63,274 bases of DNA, taken from Paludibacter sp. (GTDB lineage: Bacteria; Bacteroidota; Bacteroidia; Bacteroidales; Paludibacteraceae). The position numbers and the translations under genes are program-made. Where the stretch lies: contig JAQUYE010000005.1 in NCBI GenBank assembly GCA_028691965.1, forward strand, positions 1 to 63,274, written 5' to 3'. Below, one piece after another: positions 1 through 9,539 of the stretch (position 1 is its first letter; every line of letters begins with the position of its first letter). The notes under the pieces are model-generated. The model saw only the letters and a program-made list of their open reading frames with translations, did not search any database and was not told where the DNA came from.

Positions 1-1
1 A

Positions 2-1144
2 ATGGTATCTACAATGTACATTGCTGAAGTTGCTCCTCACAAGAAACGGGGTGCTCTTGTTTCCTGGAATCAGTTTGCAATAATTCTTGGCATGTTGGTA
101 GTTTACTTTGTAAATTATGGAATTTCATTGCAGGGTGATAGTACCTGGCTAAACGATATAGGATGGAGATGGATGTTTGCTTCCGAAATAATTCCGGCGT
201 CCCTTTTTCTTATATTCCTTTTTATGGTACCTGAAACGCCAAGGTGGCTGGTAATGAACGATAAGAAAGTAAAAGCGAATAGGATTCTACTTAAACTGGT
301 GGGTAAGGATGAAGCTGAACTGGAAATTGATGAAATACAAAAAAGTCTGGATCAGGATGCAGTACAATCACTAAAACCCTACTATCGATTTCTTGTTACC
401 TGGATTTCGTTATTTGCAGTGGCATTTATTGGTTTAAAATATATTGGAAACTCAAGTGCTTTTGAGATAGCTTTGATGGGTAGCTTTGTGATAGCTTTAA
501 TAGCACCAATCCGTTCATTTGGATTTAAAATTATTGCAGTGGGCGTATTACTTTCAGCATTCCAACAGTTTGTCGGTATTAATGTTGTGCTTTATTATGC
601 TCCGGAGATCTTTAAATCTATGGGCTCGGGAACCGATACAGCTTTATTACAAACAATAATTGTAGGAATAATTAATCTTTCCTTTACTGTATTAGCGATT
701 CTTACAGTTGATAAATTTGGTCGTAGGCCTTTACTTATAATAGGCGCCTTAGTTATGGCCATTGCTATGGCCGGATTAGGTACCGGTTTTGCAGGCGACT
801 GGTCGGGAGGACTAAAACTGTTCTTCATGTTACTTTATACTGCTGGTTTTGCAATGTCATGGGGTCCGGTATGCTGGGTGATGCTTTCTGAAATCTTCCC
901 TAATTCAGTTCGGTCGAGTGTTATGTCGATTGCAGTTGCGGCACAGTGGGTTGCTAATTTTTTAGTTTCATGGACTTTCCCGATGATGAACAAAAATGAA
1001 GTGCTAATAAACCAGTTCAACCATGGTTTTTCGTATTGGGTGTATGGTGTGATGGGTATCCTGGCAGCAGTGTTTATCTGGAGAATGGTGCCTGAAACAA
1101 AAGGTAAAACTCTTGAGGAAATGAATAAACTCTGGAAAAAATAA
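2..1144 (+). CDS. xylE: XylE-type sugar/H+ symporter (MFS), 5' end outside window
   Basis: Inner-membrane sugar:proton symporter of the MFS sugar porter family, probably for D-xylose. The visible 380 residues hold the family marks: a PETPRWL motif after the sixth-helix region (about residue 77), a QQFVGIN motif opening the second half (about 187), a DKFGRRPLL loop and the C-terminal PETKGKTLEE signature. E. coli XylE is about 490 residues, so roughly 110-130 N-terminal residues lie before base 1; the ATG at base 2 is an internal methionine. The reading frame is open at the left edge. It stops 48 bases before mutS2. Xylose specificity is inferred from similarity and from the xylan locus downstream; another pentose or hexose remains possible. 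Confidence 0.85.
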   Translation: MVSTMYIAEVAPHKKRGALVSWNQFAIILGMLVVYFVNYGISLQGDSTWLNDIGWRWMFASEIIPASLFLIFLFMVPETPRWLVMNDKKVKANRILLKLVGKDEAELEIDEIQKSLDQDAVQSLKPYYRFLVTWISLFAVAFIGLKYIGNSSAFEIALMGSFVIALIAPIRSFGFKIIAVGVLLSAFQQFVGINVVLYYAPEIFKSMGSGTDTALLQTIIVGIINLSFTVLAILTVDKFGRRPLLIIGALVMAIAMAGLGTGFAGDWSGGLKLFFMLLYTAGFAMSWGPVCWVMLSEIFPNSVRSSVMSIAVAAQWVANFLVSWTFPMMNKNEVLINQFNHGFSYWVYGVMGILAAVFIWRMVPETKGKTLEEMNKLWKK

Positions 1145-1160
1145 TTAAGTATTTTCTTTG

Positions 1161-1168
1161 TATATTTG
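1161..1168 (+). promoter_or_regulatory. -7 promoter box TATATTTG of mutS2
   Basis: TATATTTG fits the Bacteroidota TAnnTTTG -7 consensus and would start transcription near base 1175. It overlaps a TTG at 1166 that could be mistaken for the mutS2 start. No good TTTG -33 box is seen about 19 bases upstream. Confidence 0.5.
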
Positions 1169-1192
1169 CGGCTGGTAACGACACATCACACT

Positions 1193-3643
1193 ATGCTTTA
1201 TCCCGCAAATATTGAATCCAAGATTGATTTTGAAAGTGTTCGCATTCATTTGCAGAATAGTTGTATCTCTGAACTGGGCAAAGATAAGGTAGAAAAGCTA
1301 TCCTTTTCTACCGATTACGAATCAATACAACAACTTCTCAGTCAGACTGATGAAATGGTGAGAATACTCTCCAATACAGATGAGGTCCTTCCGGTAGGTG
1401 ATTTTTTTGACCTGCGGGAAGGCCTTTCTCGTATACGGGTAGAAGGATTGTTTTTCGACGAATCCGAAGTTTTTGAACTACGACGAGCATTGGAAGCGGT
1501 TAGAAAAGTGGTGGATTTTATCAGAAAAAAAGAAGTAGAGCAGTTTCCTCAGCTTCACGCCTTGATTACAGGTGTTAGTTTATTTCCCGATTTAATACGT
1601 CGTATAGATTCTATACTCGATAAGTTTGGCAAAATAAAAGATAACGCATCGCATGACCTGGCATCCATACGTCGCCAATTGATGCAGGCGCAGTCATCTG
1701 CTTCACGTACCCTTCATCAGATTCTTAGAAAAGCTCAATCAGATGGGTATGTTGATAAAGACCTGTCACCGACCTTGCGTGAAGGACGGTTAGTGATTCC
1801 TGTATCTCCTGCTTTTAAAAGAAAATTATCAGGTATAGTTCATGATGAATCAGCAAGTGGAAAAACTGTTTTTATAGAGCCGGCTGAAGTTGTTGAAGCC
1901 AATAATCGAATCCGGGAACTGGAAGGAGAGGAGAGAAGGGAGATAATCAGGATTTTAACTGAATTTACCGGGTTTGTACGGCCATATACAGATGAGATTT
2001 TAGACTCTCAGTTTTTTTTAGGAGAAATAGATTTCGTGCGGGCAAAAGCACAGTTTGCCTTGAAAATCAATGCTATCCGGCCAAGAATAGACTCGTTATG
2101 CCAGTTGGAATGGCGCCAGGCCGTTCATCCCCTGTTGTATTTGTCACTTCAGAAGCAGGGTAAGTCAGTGGTCCCATTGGATATACAATTGAACTCAAAT
2201 CAACGCATCTTGTTGATTTCAGGGCCGAATGCAGGAGGAAAGTCGGTGTGTCTTAAAACAGTGGTTTTACTTCAGTACATGCTTCAGTGTGGTTTGTTGA
2301 TACCAATCCATCCAGATAGTCGTTGTGGCATTTTTAGCAGGATCTTTATTGATATTGGTGATGAGCAATCGATCGAGAATGACCTGTCGACTTATAGTTC
2401 ACATCTTACTAACATGAAATTCTTTGTGCGCAATAGTACAGCCTCCACTTTGTTGCTTATAGATGAATTTGGAACCGGTACAGAGCCAATGATTGGAGGG
2501 GCAATAGCTGAAGCTACACTGGAACGTTTTAACCAAAACCGGGCTTTTGGAGTAATTACAACGCATTACACTAATCTGAAACACTACGCCGAAGATGCCG
2601 AAGGAATAGTGAATGGTGCAATGTTATATGACCGCCAACATCTTCAACCCCTTTTTAAACTCGAAATTGGAAATCCGGGTTCTTCCTTTGCTATTGAAAT
2701 AGCAAGAAAGATAGGATTGCCTGAAGATTTAATTGCTGATGCAGCAGAAAAGGTAGGGTCAGAGCATCTGGATTATGATAAACATTTACAAGACATTGTT
2801 CGGGATAAACGATACTGGGAAAAAAAACGACAACAAATTCGCCTAAAAGAAAAAAGAATAGAAGAGTTGTTGGAACGCTATGAAACAGATTTAGCTGACA
2901 TTAACCGTACCCGAAAAGAAATAACACAAAAGGCTAAATCTGAAGCCCAGCTATTACTTGGAGAAGCAAATGCACGAATTGAAAATACAATTCGGCAGAT
3001 TAAAGAAGCACAGGCAGAGAAAGAAAAGACTCGTACTATTCGTGCTGAATTGAAGGAGTTCAGGGAGCGTTTACAAACTCTGGAATCAGAATCAATACCT
3101 GCTGCTCAAAAGAAACCGAATAAAAAGCTTTCAAAGTCATCTGTTCAGCAATCTGGTAATCAATTCCGCCCACAACCATATACTGCCGGTATGTCAGTGC
3201 GATTGAAGGATCAGTCAACGACCGGGGTAATCCTGGAAATTCAGGATAAACTGGCCATAGTTGCTTTTGGGAATTTAAAATCGACTGTTCAGTTAAGCAG
3301 ACTGGAACCTCTAAGTCAGAATCAACTTAAAAAAGAACAGAAAAAGATTCATGCAGTTTCGACTGTAACTGAAGAGGTGCGTAGTCGTAAATTAAGCTTT
3401 AAATCTGAAATTGATTTACGAGGGATGCGAGCTGATGAGGCATTGCAAGCGGTTACATATTATATTGATGATGCATTGATGGTGGGGATTTCTGCTGTGA
3501 GAATTCTTCACGGAACCGGAACCGGTGCACTACGCCAGATTATTCGTCAGTATTTGTCAACAGTTCCCGGTGTGAAGCAGTTCCGGGATGAGCACGTTCA
3601 GTTTGGAGGTGCCGGTATTACTGTTGTGGATCTGGAAGAGTAG
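1193..3643 (+). CDS. mutS2: MutS2 endonuclease / ribosome-rescue ATPase
   Basis: MutS-like ATPase with a C-terminal Smr domain. MutS2 proteins suppress recombination and, in Firmicutes, split collided ribosomes; which role applies here is not shown by sequence. Visible parts in order: MutS core helices, Walker A GPNAGGKS (about residue 343), Walker B LLLIDEFGTG (about 420), a charged coiled coil (about 520-640), and Smr with DLRGMRADEA and HGTGTGALR (about 740-815). At 816 residues it has normal family length. I chose ATG 1193 rather than the in-frame TTG at 1166, because the TTG lies inside the -7 promoter box and would not be in the transcript. Confidence 0.93.
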   Translation: MLYPANIESKIDFESVRIHLQNSCISELGKDKVEKLSFSTDYESIQQLLSQTDEMVRILSNTDEVLPVGDFFDLREGLSRIRVEGLFFDESEVFELRRALEAVRKVVDFIRKKEVEQFPQLHALITGVSLFPDLIRRIDSILDKFGKIKDNASHDLASIRRQLMQAQSSASRTLHQILRKAQSDGYVDKDLSPTLREGRLVIPVSPAFKRKLSGIVHDESASGKTVFIEPAEVVEANNRIRELEGEERREIIRILTEFTGFVRPYTDEILDSQFFLGEIDFVRAKAQFALKINAIRPRIDSLCQLEWRQAVHPLLYLSLQKQGKSVVPLDIQLNSNQRILLISGPNAGGKSVCLKTVVLLQYMLQCGLLIPIHPDSRCGIFSRIFIDIGDEQSIENDLSTYSSHLTNMKFFVRNSTASTLLLIDEFGTGTEPMIGGAIAEATLERFNQNRAFGVITTHYTNLKHYAEDAEGIVNGAMLYDRQHLQPLFKLEIGNPGSSFAIEIARKIGLPEDLIADAAEKVGSEHLDYDKHLQDIVRDKRYWEKKRQQIRLKEKRIEELLERYETDLADINRTRKEITQKAKSEAQLLLGEANARIENTIRQIKEAQAEKEKTRTIRAELKEFRERLQTLESESIPAAQKKPNKKLSKSSVQQSGNQFRPQPYTAGMSVRLKDQSTTGVILEIQDKLAIVAFGNLKSTVQLSRLEPLSQNQLKKEQKKIHAVSTVTEEVRSRKLSFKSEIDLRGMRADEALQAVTYYIDDALMVGISAVRILHGTGTGALRQIIRQYLSTVPGVKQFRDEHVQFGGAGITVVDLEE

Positions 3644-3699
3644 TATTTCGAACGTTCAGCTAGAGTGTTGATTGCTGTTTTTTATTCAGGGATAAATGT

Positions 3700-3707
3700 T
3701 ATCTTTG
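3700..3707 (+). promoter_or_regulatory. -7 promoter box TATCTTTG of the kinase pair
   Basis: TATCTTTG matches the TAnnTTTG consensus 27 bases before the kinase ATG at 3734. The -33 region (3671-3681) is T-rich but has no clear TTTG at the usual distance. Confidence 0.5.
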
Positions 3708-3733
3708 CGATATACTATATATGAAAACATCAC

Positions 3734-5656
3734 ATGGATTTGTCTGCTTTTACCAACGAACATTATCAGGAAAAACCTGATTTGACGCGTAAACTTCTTC
3801 GTTTACTAACTGAGCATAAAGGTCATTATACCTTATTGCATGCTGTATGTTCAGTGCTCTATGAATCAGAGATGTATGAAAAAGTTTGGGTTGAAAAAGA
3901 AAATACTTCCCAGACAGTTGCTTCTGTTGGTGTTCTCACTTTTAAGAGTGAATCCCAACAAATTATTTCAATTAGAGCCGGCAGTTCGGCGAGTACGATA
4001 TATAGTTTGAAAATGATTCCGCTTGATCCGAATAAGACTCACAATCCTCAGGAGTTGAAAAAGGATTTAACGTTAATGCTTGAATTATTTGAAAAATTCT
4101 ACAAACAAAGTACCGGGAGAGACAAAGGCTCTGAAAACGATCTGGTAGCTGAATTGGTTGCCAGTGAAAACCGCTATCGTCAATTGTCACAACTTACTGT
4201 AGAAGGTGTCATTATTCATAAGGGTGGGGTAGTAATCGATTGTAATGATTCTTTTCTTACTATGATTGGTTACACAAGAAATGAAATATTGGGTAGTAAT
4301 GTATGGGAAATACTGCCTGATAATGCAGAGAAAAGCAAGATGAAATTAACAATTAAACAACAATCTTGTGATCCTTACACTGTACAAGTGATGCGAAAAG
4401 ACGGCAGTAAATTCACTGCTGAATTGGAAGCCCGCAATACCGAGTATGATGGCCATACAATTCGAATAGTCGCATTCAGGGATATGACCTCTCGTCAGAT
4501 TTTGCACAAACAGATACAGGATTATGCTCAACGGCTGGAAAATAGTTTAACCAATTTCACTCATATCTATAATGTGACTCACGATACAATCTGTATCCTG
4601 GATTTAAACGGAAAGATTGTCGACGTAAATCAGACTTTTATAGATCGAATGGAGTTTTCCCGTGATGAATTAGTGAATAAGCCAATTTCCCTTGTTGATC
4701 CCGGGGTAACTCAATCTGAAATCCATAAATTAGTGAGTGAGTTGTTAATAGTAAATGATTTAAAGCGTTTTGAGGCTTTACATCAAACAAAGCATGGCAG
4801 GAAATTCCCTGTTGAGGTTTCAACAAAGTTAATTGTTTATGATGGAAAACAATCGATACTCGTAGTGTCGAAAGATATTTCAGAATGGAAGAATGCAGAA
4901 AGTGAACTCAGTCGCCATCATCAACGGTTGGAAGAGCTTGTTAAGTTGCGTACCGAAGCCCTGGAAAATTCGAATAAAGAATTAGAAGCTTTCACCTATT
5001 CTGTTTCACATGATTTAAGAGCTCCACTCCGTGCAATTCATGGATTTGCCGGATACCTGGAGCAGGATTTTGCCCCTGTACTTGAACAGGAAGGTAAGCG
5101 TTATATTAAAGTGATCCGGGAGAATGCAAGTAAAATGGATGATTTGATCGTTCATTTACTGGAGTATTCCCGTATGGTTCGCATTGAACCTGAGTTCATC
5201 CCCTTAAACATGGCTGCAATAGCGCGATCTATGTTTATGGAAGTTGCATCTGATGCTGAACAAAAAGAGTTTGAGTTTATAATTCAACCGATTCCTGATT
5301 GTTTGGGAGACTTAACTTCGATAAAGCAACTGTGGTCAAATTTAATTGGAAATGCCCTTAAGTACAGTTCCCGTTCGCCAATAAAGCGCATCGAAATCGG
5401 AAGTATTGAATCTAAATCCGACTCTTTTACTTATTTTGTAAAAGATTATGGAGCCGGATTTAATATGGAGTATAAAGATAAGTTATATGAAGTATTCAGC
5501 CGCCTTCATAAAGAAACTGAATTTAAAGGAACCGGTGTCGGGCTTGCAATTGTGAAGAGAATTCTTGACAAACACAAAGGAAAAATCTGGGCTGAAAGTG
5601 AACCTGGCTCAGGTGCTGTATTTTATTTTTCATTACCCTGTAAAACAAATAGCTAA
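3734..5656 (+). CDS. Soluble PAS-PAS histidine kinase
   Basis: Cytoplasmic sensor histidine kinase of 640 residues. No signal peptide or membrane helix is seen. Order: an N-terminal region of about 140 residues that I do not recognise, PAS (about 150-262), PAS (about 270-390), a short coiled coil, HisKA with the phospho-acceptor histidine in SHDLRAPLRAIHG (about 425), and HATPase with DYGAGF and GTGVGLAIVKRI (about 525-635). The stop overlaps the next start (TAATG at 5654-5658), so it is translationally coupled to the receiver-containing kinase downstream and the two probably form one phosphorelay. The ligand is unknown. Confidence 0.85.
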   Translation: MDLSAFTNEHYQEKPDLTRKLLRLLTEHKGHYTLLHAVCSVLYESEMYEKVWVEKENTSQTVASVGVLTFKSESQQIISIRAGSSASTIYSLKMIPLDPNKTHNPQELKKDLTLMLELFEKFYKQSTGRDKGSENDLVAELVASENRYRQLSQLTVEGVIIHKGGVVIDCNDSFLTMIGYTRNEILGSNVWEILPDNAEKSKMKLTIKQQSCDPYTVQVMRKDGSKFTAELEARNTEYDGHTIRIVAFRDMTSRQILHKQIQDYAQRLENSLTNFTHIYNVTHDTICILDLNGKIVDVNQTFIDRMEFSRDELVNKPISLVDPGVTQSEIHKLVSELLIVNDLKRFEALHQTKHGRKFPVEVSTKLIVYDGKQSILVVSKDISEWKNAESELSRHHQRLEELVKLRTEALENSNKELEAFTYSVSHDLRAPLRAIHGFAGYLEQDFAPVLEQEGKRYIKVIRENASKMDDLIVHLLEYSRMVRIEPEFIPLNMAAIARSMFMEVASDAEQKEFEFIIQPIPDCLGDLTSIKQLWSNLIGNALKYSSRSPIKRIEIGSIESKSDSFTYFVKDYGAGFNMEYKDKLYEVFSRLHKETEFKGTGVGLAIVKRILDKHKGKIWAESEPGSGAVFYFSLPCKTNS

Positions 5657-7566
5657 TGACATCACCCATTCCCAACCCTCAGCTTAGAATACTGTTTGCC
5701 GAAGATGTTTCTACTGATCGTGAAATGGTAGAACGTTTGCTTCGACAAAATAAGTTTGATTTTATATCTGAATGTGTTGATTCAGAGCAAGAATTCAGAC
5801 AGATGTTGGTGGATTTCAAGCCAACACTCATCTTGTCAGATTACCGTATGCCTTCTTTTGATGGAATGAAAGCGTTAAAGATTGCTCAGGATGAAATACC
5901 TGATGTTCCGTTTATCGTGTTAACCGGCTCAATTAACGAAGATATTGCTGTTGAATGTATGCGTAATGGTGCTGACGACTATGTTATAAAACAAAATCTT
6001 AAACGTCTTATTCCTTCTATTCACTCAGCAATAGAGAAGAAAAAACTCAAAAGATCACAAGAAGAAATACAGAAACAGTTGGAAAGCAGCGATATGAAAT
6101 ACCGTATGCTTATCGAACAGTCGGTAGATGCTATCTTCATGTTGCTGAATAATAAGTTCATTTTTGTGAATCATAATTTTGAATTATGGTTTAAAATTAA
6201 TCTTGAGGAATTAAATTCACCTGACTTCATATTTACATCTATCGTAGCAGAAGAAAGTCTGAAAGAGTTTCAGAATAACATTGCTGAAGCAGTAATCAAA
6301 CCGGGCACATAACTCACCTTTGAAATGAAACTTGTGTTTAATTCAGGGGAAAAAATGGAAGTAGAAATTGCATTCTCCAGTTTTCAATATAATGATGAAG
6401 TGGCCTATCAAGGTGTGATTCACGATATAAGTCAACGAAAAAAACTGCTTGAAAGAAATGTGTTGCTCTCAAGGGCAATGGAACAGAGTCCGGTTAGTAT
6501 TGTGATAACGAATTCGGAAGCAACCATTGAATATGTAAATCCAGCTTACGAACGGAGTACTGGCTATACATTTGAGGAGCTGATTGGCAGGAACCAGAAC
6601 ATACTGAAATCAGGTCATCATCCTTCGGAATTTTATGCTCAAATGTGGGAGCAATTGAAAAATGGTAAAATATGGCAGGGTGAGATTAAAAACCGCACCA
6701 AGAATGGAAATATACTTTGGGAGAGTATGAGTATATCTCCTATTTTCAATACGCAGGGAGCTCTTGAACATTTTGTCGGTGTCAAAGAAGATATTACCGC
6801 TAAAATGCAAACTCTGGAAGAACTAAGAATCGCCAAGGAGAAAGCGGAAGAAAGTGATCGGTTAAAATCGGCCTTTCTTGCTACAATGAGTCATGAATTG
6901 CGTACTCCGTTAAATCAGATCATTGGCTTTAGTGGTATTATTCCACAAATGACGGATGATGATTCAATAATTGAGTTTGCATCGCAGATAAATAAAAGTG
7001 GCAACGATTTATTGGCATTAATTGAAGATATTTTTCAAATGTCGATGGTGGAGAAGACACCAGTTGTACTGAGACGTAACGAAGTGAAAATAAAAGATAT
7101 ACTTCATCAGTTAAAGATTTATCTGGAGGAATTACTGGTTGAGTCGGGAAAAACAGACGAAATAAGACTGGATTATTCTATACAGGAAAGTTTAATAGAA
7201 CGTTCAATTATTACCGATAAGCCAAAACTTATTCAGGCTTTGCTTCAAATTATTAAAAATGCAGTGAAGTTTACTCACAAGGGGGTTATCTCCCTGCAGT
7301 TCGAACTCACACCATCCCGAATTCTAAATATAAGTATCAAGGATACCGGAATTGGTATCCCGGCTGAAAAATTAAACTATATTTTTGATTTCTTTCGACA
7401 AGGTGATGAGTCACTTACCCGCACTTATGGTGGGGTAGGGATAGGACTAGCGTTAAGTAAAAAGATTGCTGAAGCGATGAATGCCCGTATTCATGTTACA
7501 ACCCGGGAAAACGTTGGATCCGAATTTACCTTTGAGCTGCCATTAGATGAGAATTCACTTCTCTAA
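5656..7566 (+). pseudogene. Receiver-PAS-PAS-histidine kinase interrupted by in-frame TAA
   Basis: One reading frame of about 636 codons, split by TAA at 6310-6312 into fragments 5656-6312 and 6325-7566. Order: receiver domain (1-125; phospho-acceptor Asp in SDYRMP near residue 61, Lys in the region near 110), first PAS (about 145-265), second PAS (about 275-385), HisKA with SHELRTPLNQIIG (His near 412), HATPase with DTGIGIP and GGVGIGLALSKKI (about 505-635). The stop falls inside the first PAS, and PAS sequence resumes directly after it in the same frame, so the ATG at 6325 is mid-domain and not a natural start. No frameshift is needed. It is either a recent nonsense mutation or a sequence error. 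If real, the kinase half is lost unless translation restarts. Confidence 0.82.
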
Positions 7567-7603
7567 AACTGATAATTGGCAATTAAATTTGAGATTGAGA
7601 CTC

Positions 7604-7634
7604 TTTGATCTTATTCCTTTTTTGCGTACCTTTG
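7604..7634 (+). promoter_or_regulatory. Enolase promoter, TTTG-N19-TACCTTTG
   Basis: TTTG at 7604-7607 and TACCTTTG at 7627-7634 are separated by exactly 19 bases, an almost ideal Bacteroidota housekeeping promoter. The 5' leader before the ATG at 7718 would be about 75 bases. Confidence 0.75.
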
Positions 7635-7708
7635 CCAGCGGTTTTCAAGTCAGGTTTAAGGCTTAAATAAATCAAATCAACCAGAAATTGTAATTATTAA
7701 TTTCATAA

Positions 7709-8998
<1,290 letters not shown>

Positions 8999-9024
8999 TC
9001 TCTGATTCAAGAGATGTACCTTTT

Positions 9025-9064
9025 AAAGGCTGTCGGAAGTGAATGCTTCCTGACAGCTTTTTTT
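9025..9064 (+). terminator. Rho-independent terminator after eno
   Basis: An inverted repeat (GGCTGTC-GGAAG pairing with CTTCC-TGACAGC, 6-base loop) is followed by a run of seven Ts. It lies 27 bases after the enolase stop. Confidence 0.85.
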
Positions 9065-9124
9065 GTTTCTGATATGTAGTTTAGCCTACATGAAAGTGTA
9101 AATAATGTTAATATTGCAGGTGAC

Positions 9125-9172
9125 TTGCTGAGATATTACGAAACATTCGTAGATTTGCGAAGAATTCGTAAT
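9125..9172 (+). promoter_or_regulatory. BlaI promoter with overlapping dyad operator
   Basis: TAGATTTG at 9150-9157 is a -7 box. A perfect dyad, TACGAA-ACA-TTCGTA, lies at 9137-9151 and overlaps its first bases. A third half-site TTCGTA at 9165-9170 makes a wider dyad, ATTACGAA (9135-9142) with TTCGTAAT (9165-9172). Such placement would let a repressor block the promoter. The neighbouring BlaI-family gene is the obvious binder (inference). Confidence 0.55.
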
Positions 9173-9182
9173 CAATTGAAAT

Positions 9183-9539
9183 ATGGAGAAGTTAACATAT
9201 CAGGAGGAAGAAGTGTTGATGATTATATATCAACTCGGAAAAGGATTTATAAAGGATATTTTAGAAAAGATGGAGGAGCCTCGTCCACCTTATACAACAG
9301 TTGCGTCAATAGTGAAGAACATTGAACGAAAGGGTTATCTGAGTTCGAAGCGTTATGCTAACAGTTACCAGTATACACCCATGATAAACCATGAAGATTA
9401 TAAATCTGAATCAATGGCACGAATGGTTTCCGTGTATTTCGGAAACTCTTACAAAAAAATGGTTAGCTTTTTTGCTAAAGAACAGAAAATATCAATTGAT
9501 GAACTGGAAGAAATAATTCGCCTAATTGAAAAAAAGTGA
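9183..9539 (+). CDS. BlaI/MecI-family transcriptional repressor
   Basis: Winged-helix repressor of 118 residues, the normal family length. It opens with MEKLTYQEEEVLMIIYQLGKG; the recognition-helix region reads RPPYTTVASIVKNIERKGYL, typical of BlaI. The C-terminal half would hold the dimerisation helices and the cleavage site. It overlaps the M56 gene by 4 bases (GTGA), the standard blaI-blaR arrangement. In related systems the membrane protease inactivates the repressor when a cell-wall signal arrives. No beta-lactamase is nearby, so the regulon is unknown; autoregulation through the dyads at 9135-9172 is likely. Confidence 0.85.
   Translation: MEKLTYQEEEVLMIIYQLGKGFIKDILEKMEEPRPPYTTVASIVKNIERKGYLSSKRYANSYQYTPMINHEDYKSESMARMVSVYFGNSYKKMVSFFAKEQKISIDELEEIIRLIEKK

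Noticed and set aside
1166-1192. TTG at 1166 as the mutS2 start
   Set aside because: It lies within the TATATTTG promoter box, and MutS2 similarity begins at the ATG at 1193.
3721-3780. 20-codon upstream frame overlapping the PAS-PAS kinase start
   Set aside because: It is out of frame, has no recognisable content and is short enough to be chance, although it sits right after the predicted transcript start.
9083-9100. TACA-N6-TGTA as a classical BlaI box
   Set aside because: The half-site spacing does not match known BlaI/MecI boxes, and it lies further from the -7 box than the TACGAA dyads.
9125-9325. 66-residue plus-strand frame over the blaI start
   Set aside because: It begins inside the promoter and runs out of frame with blaI, which shows clear family motifs.
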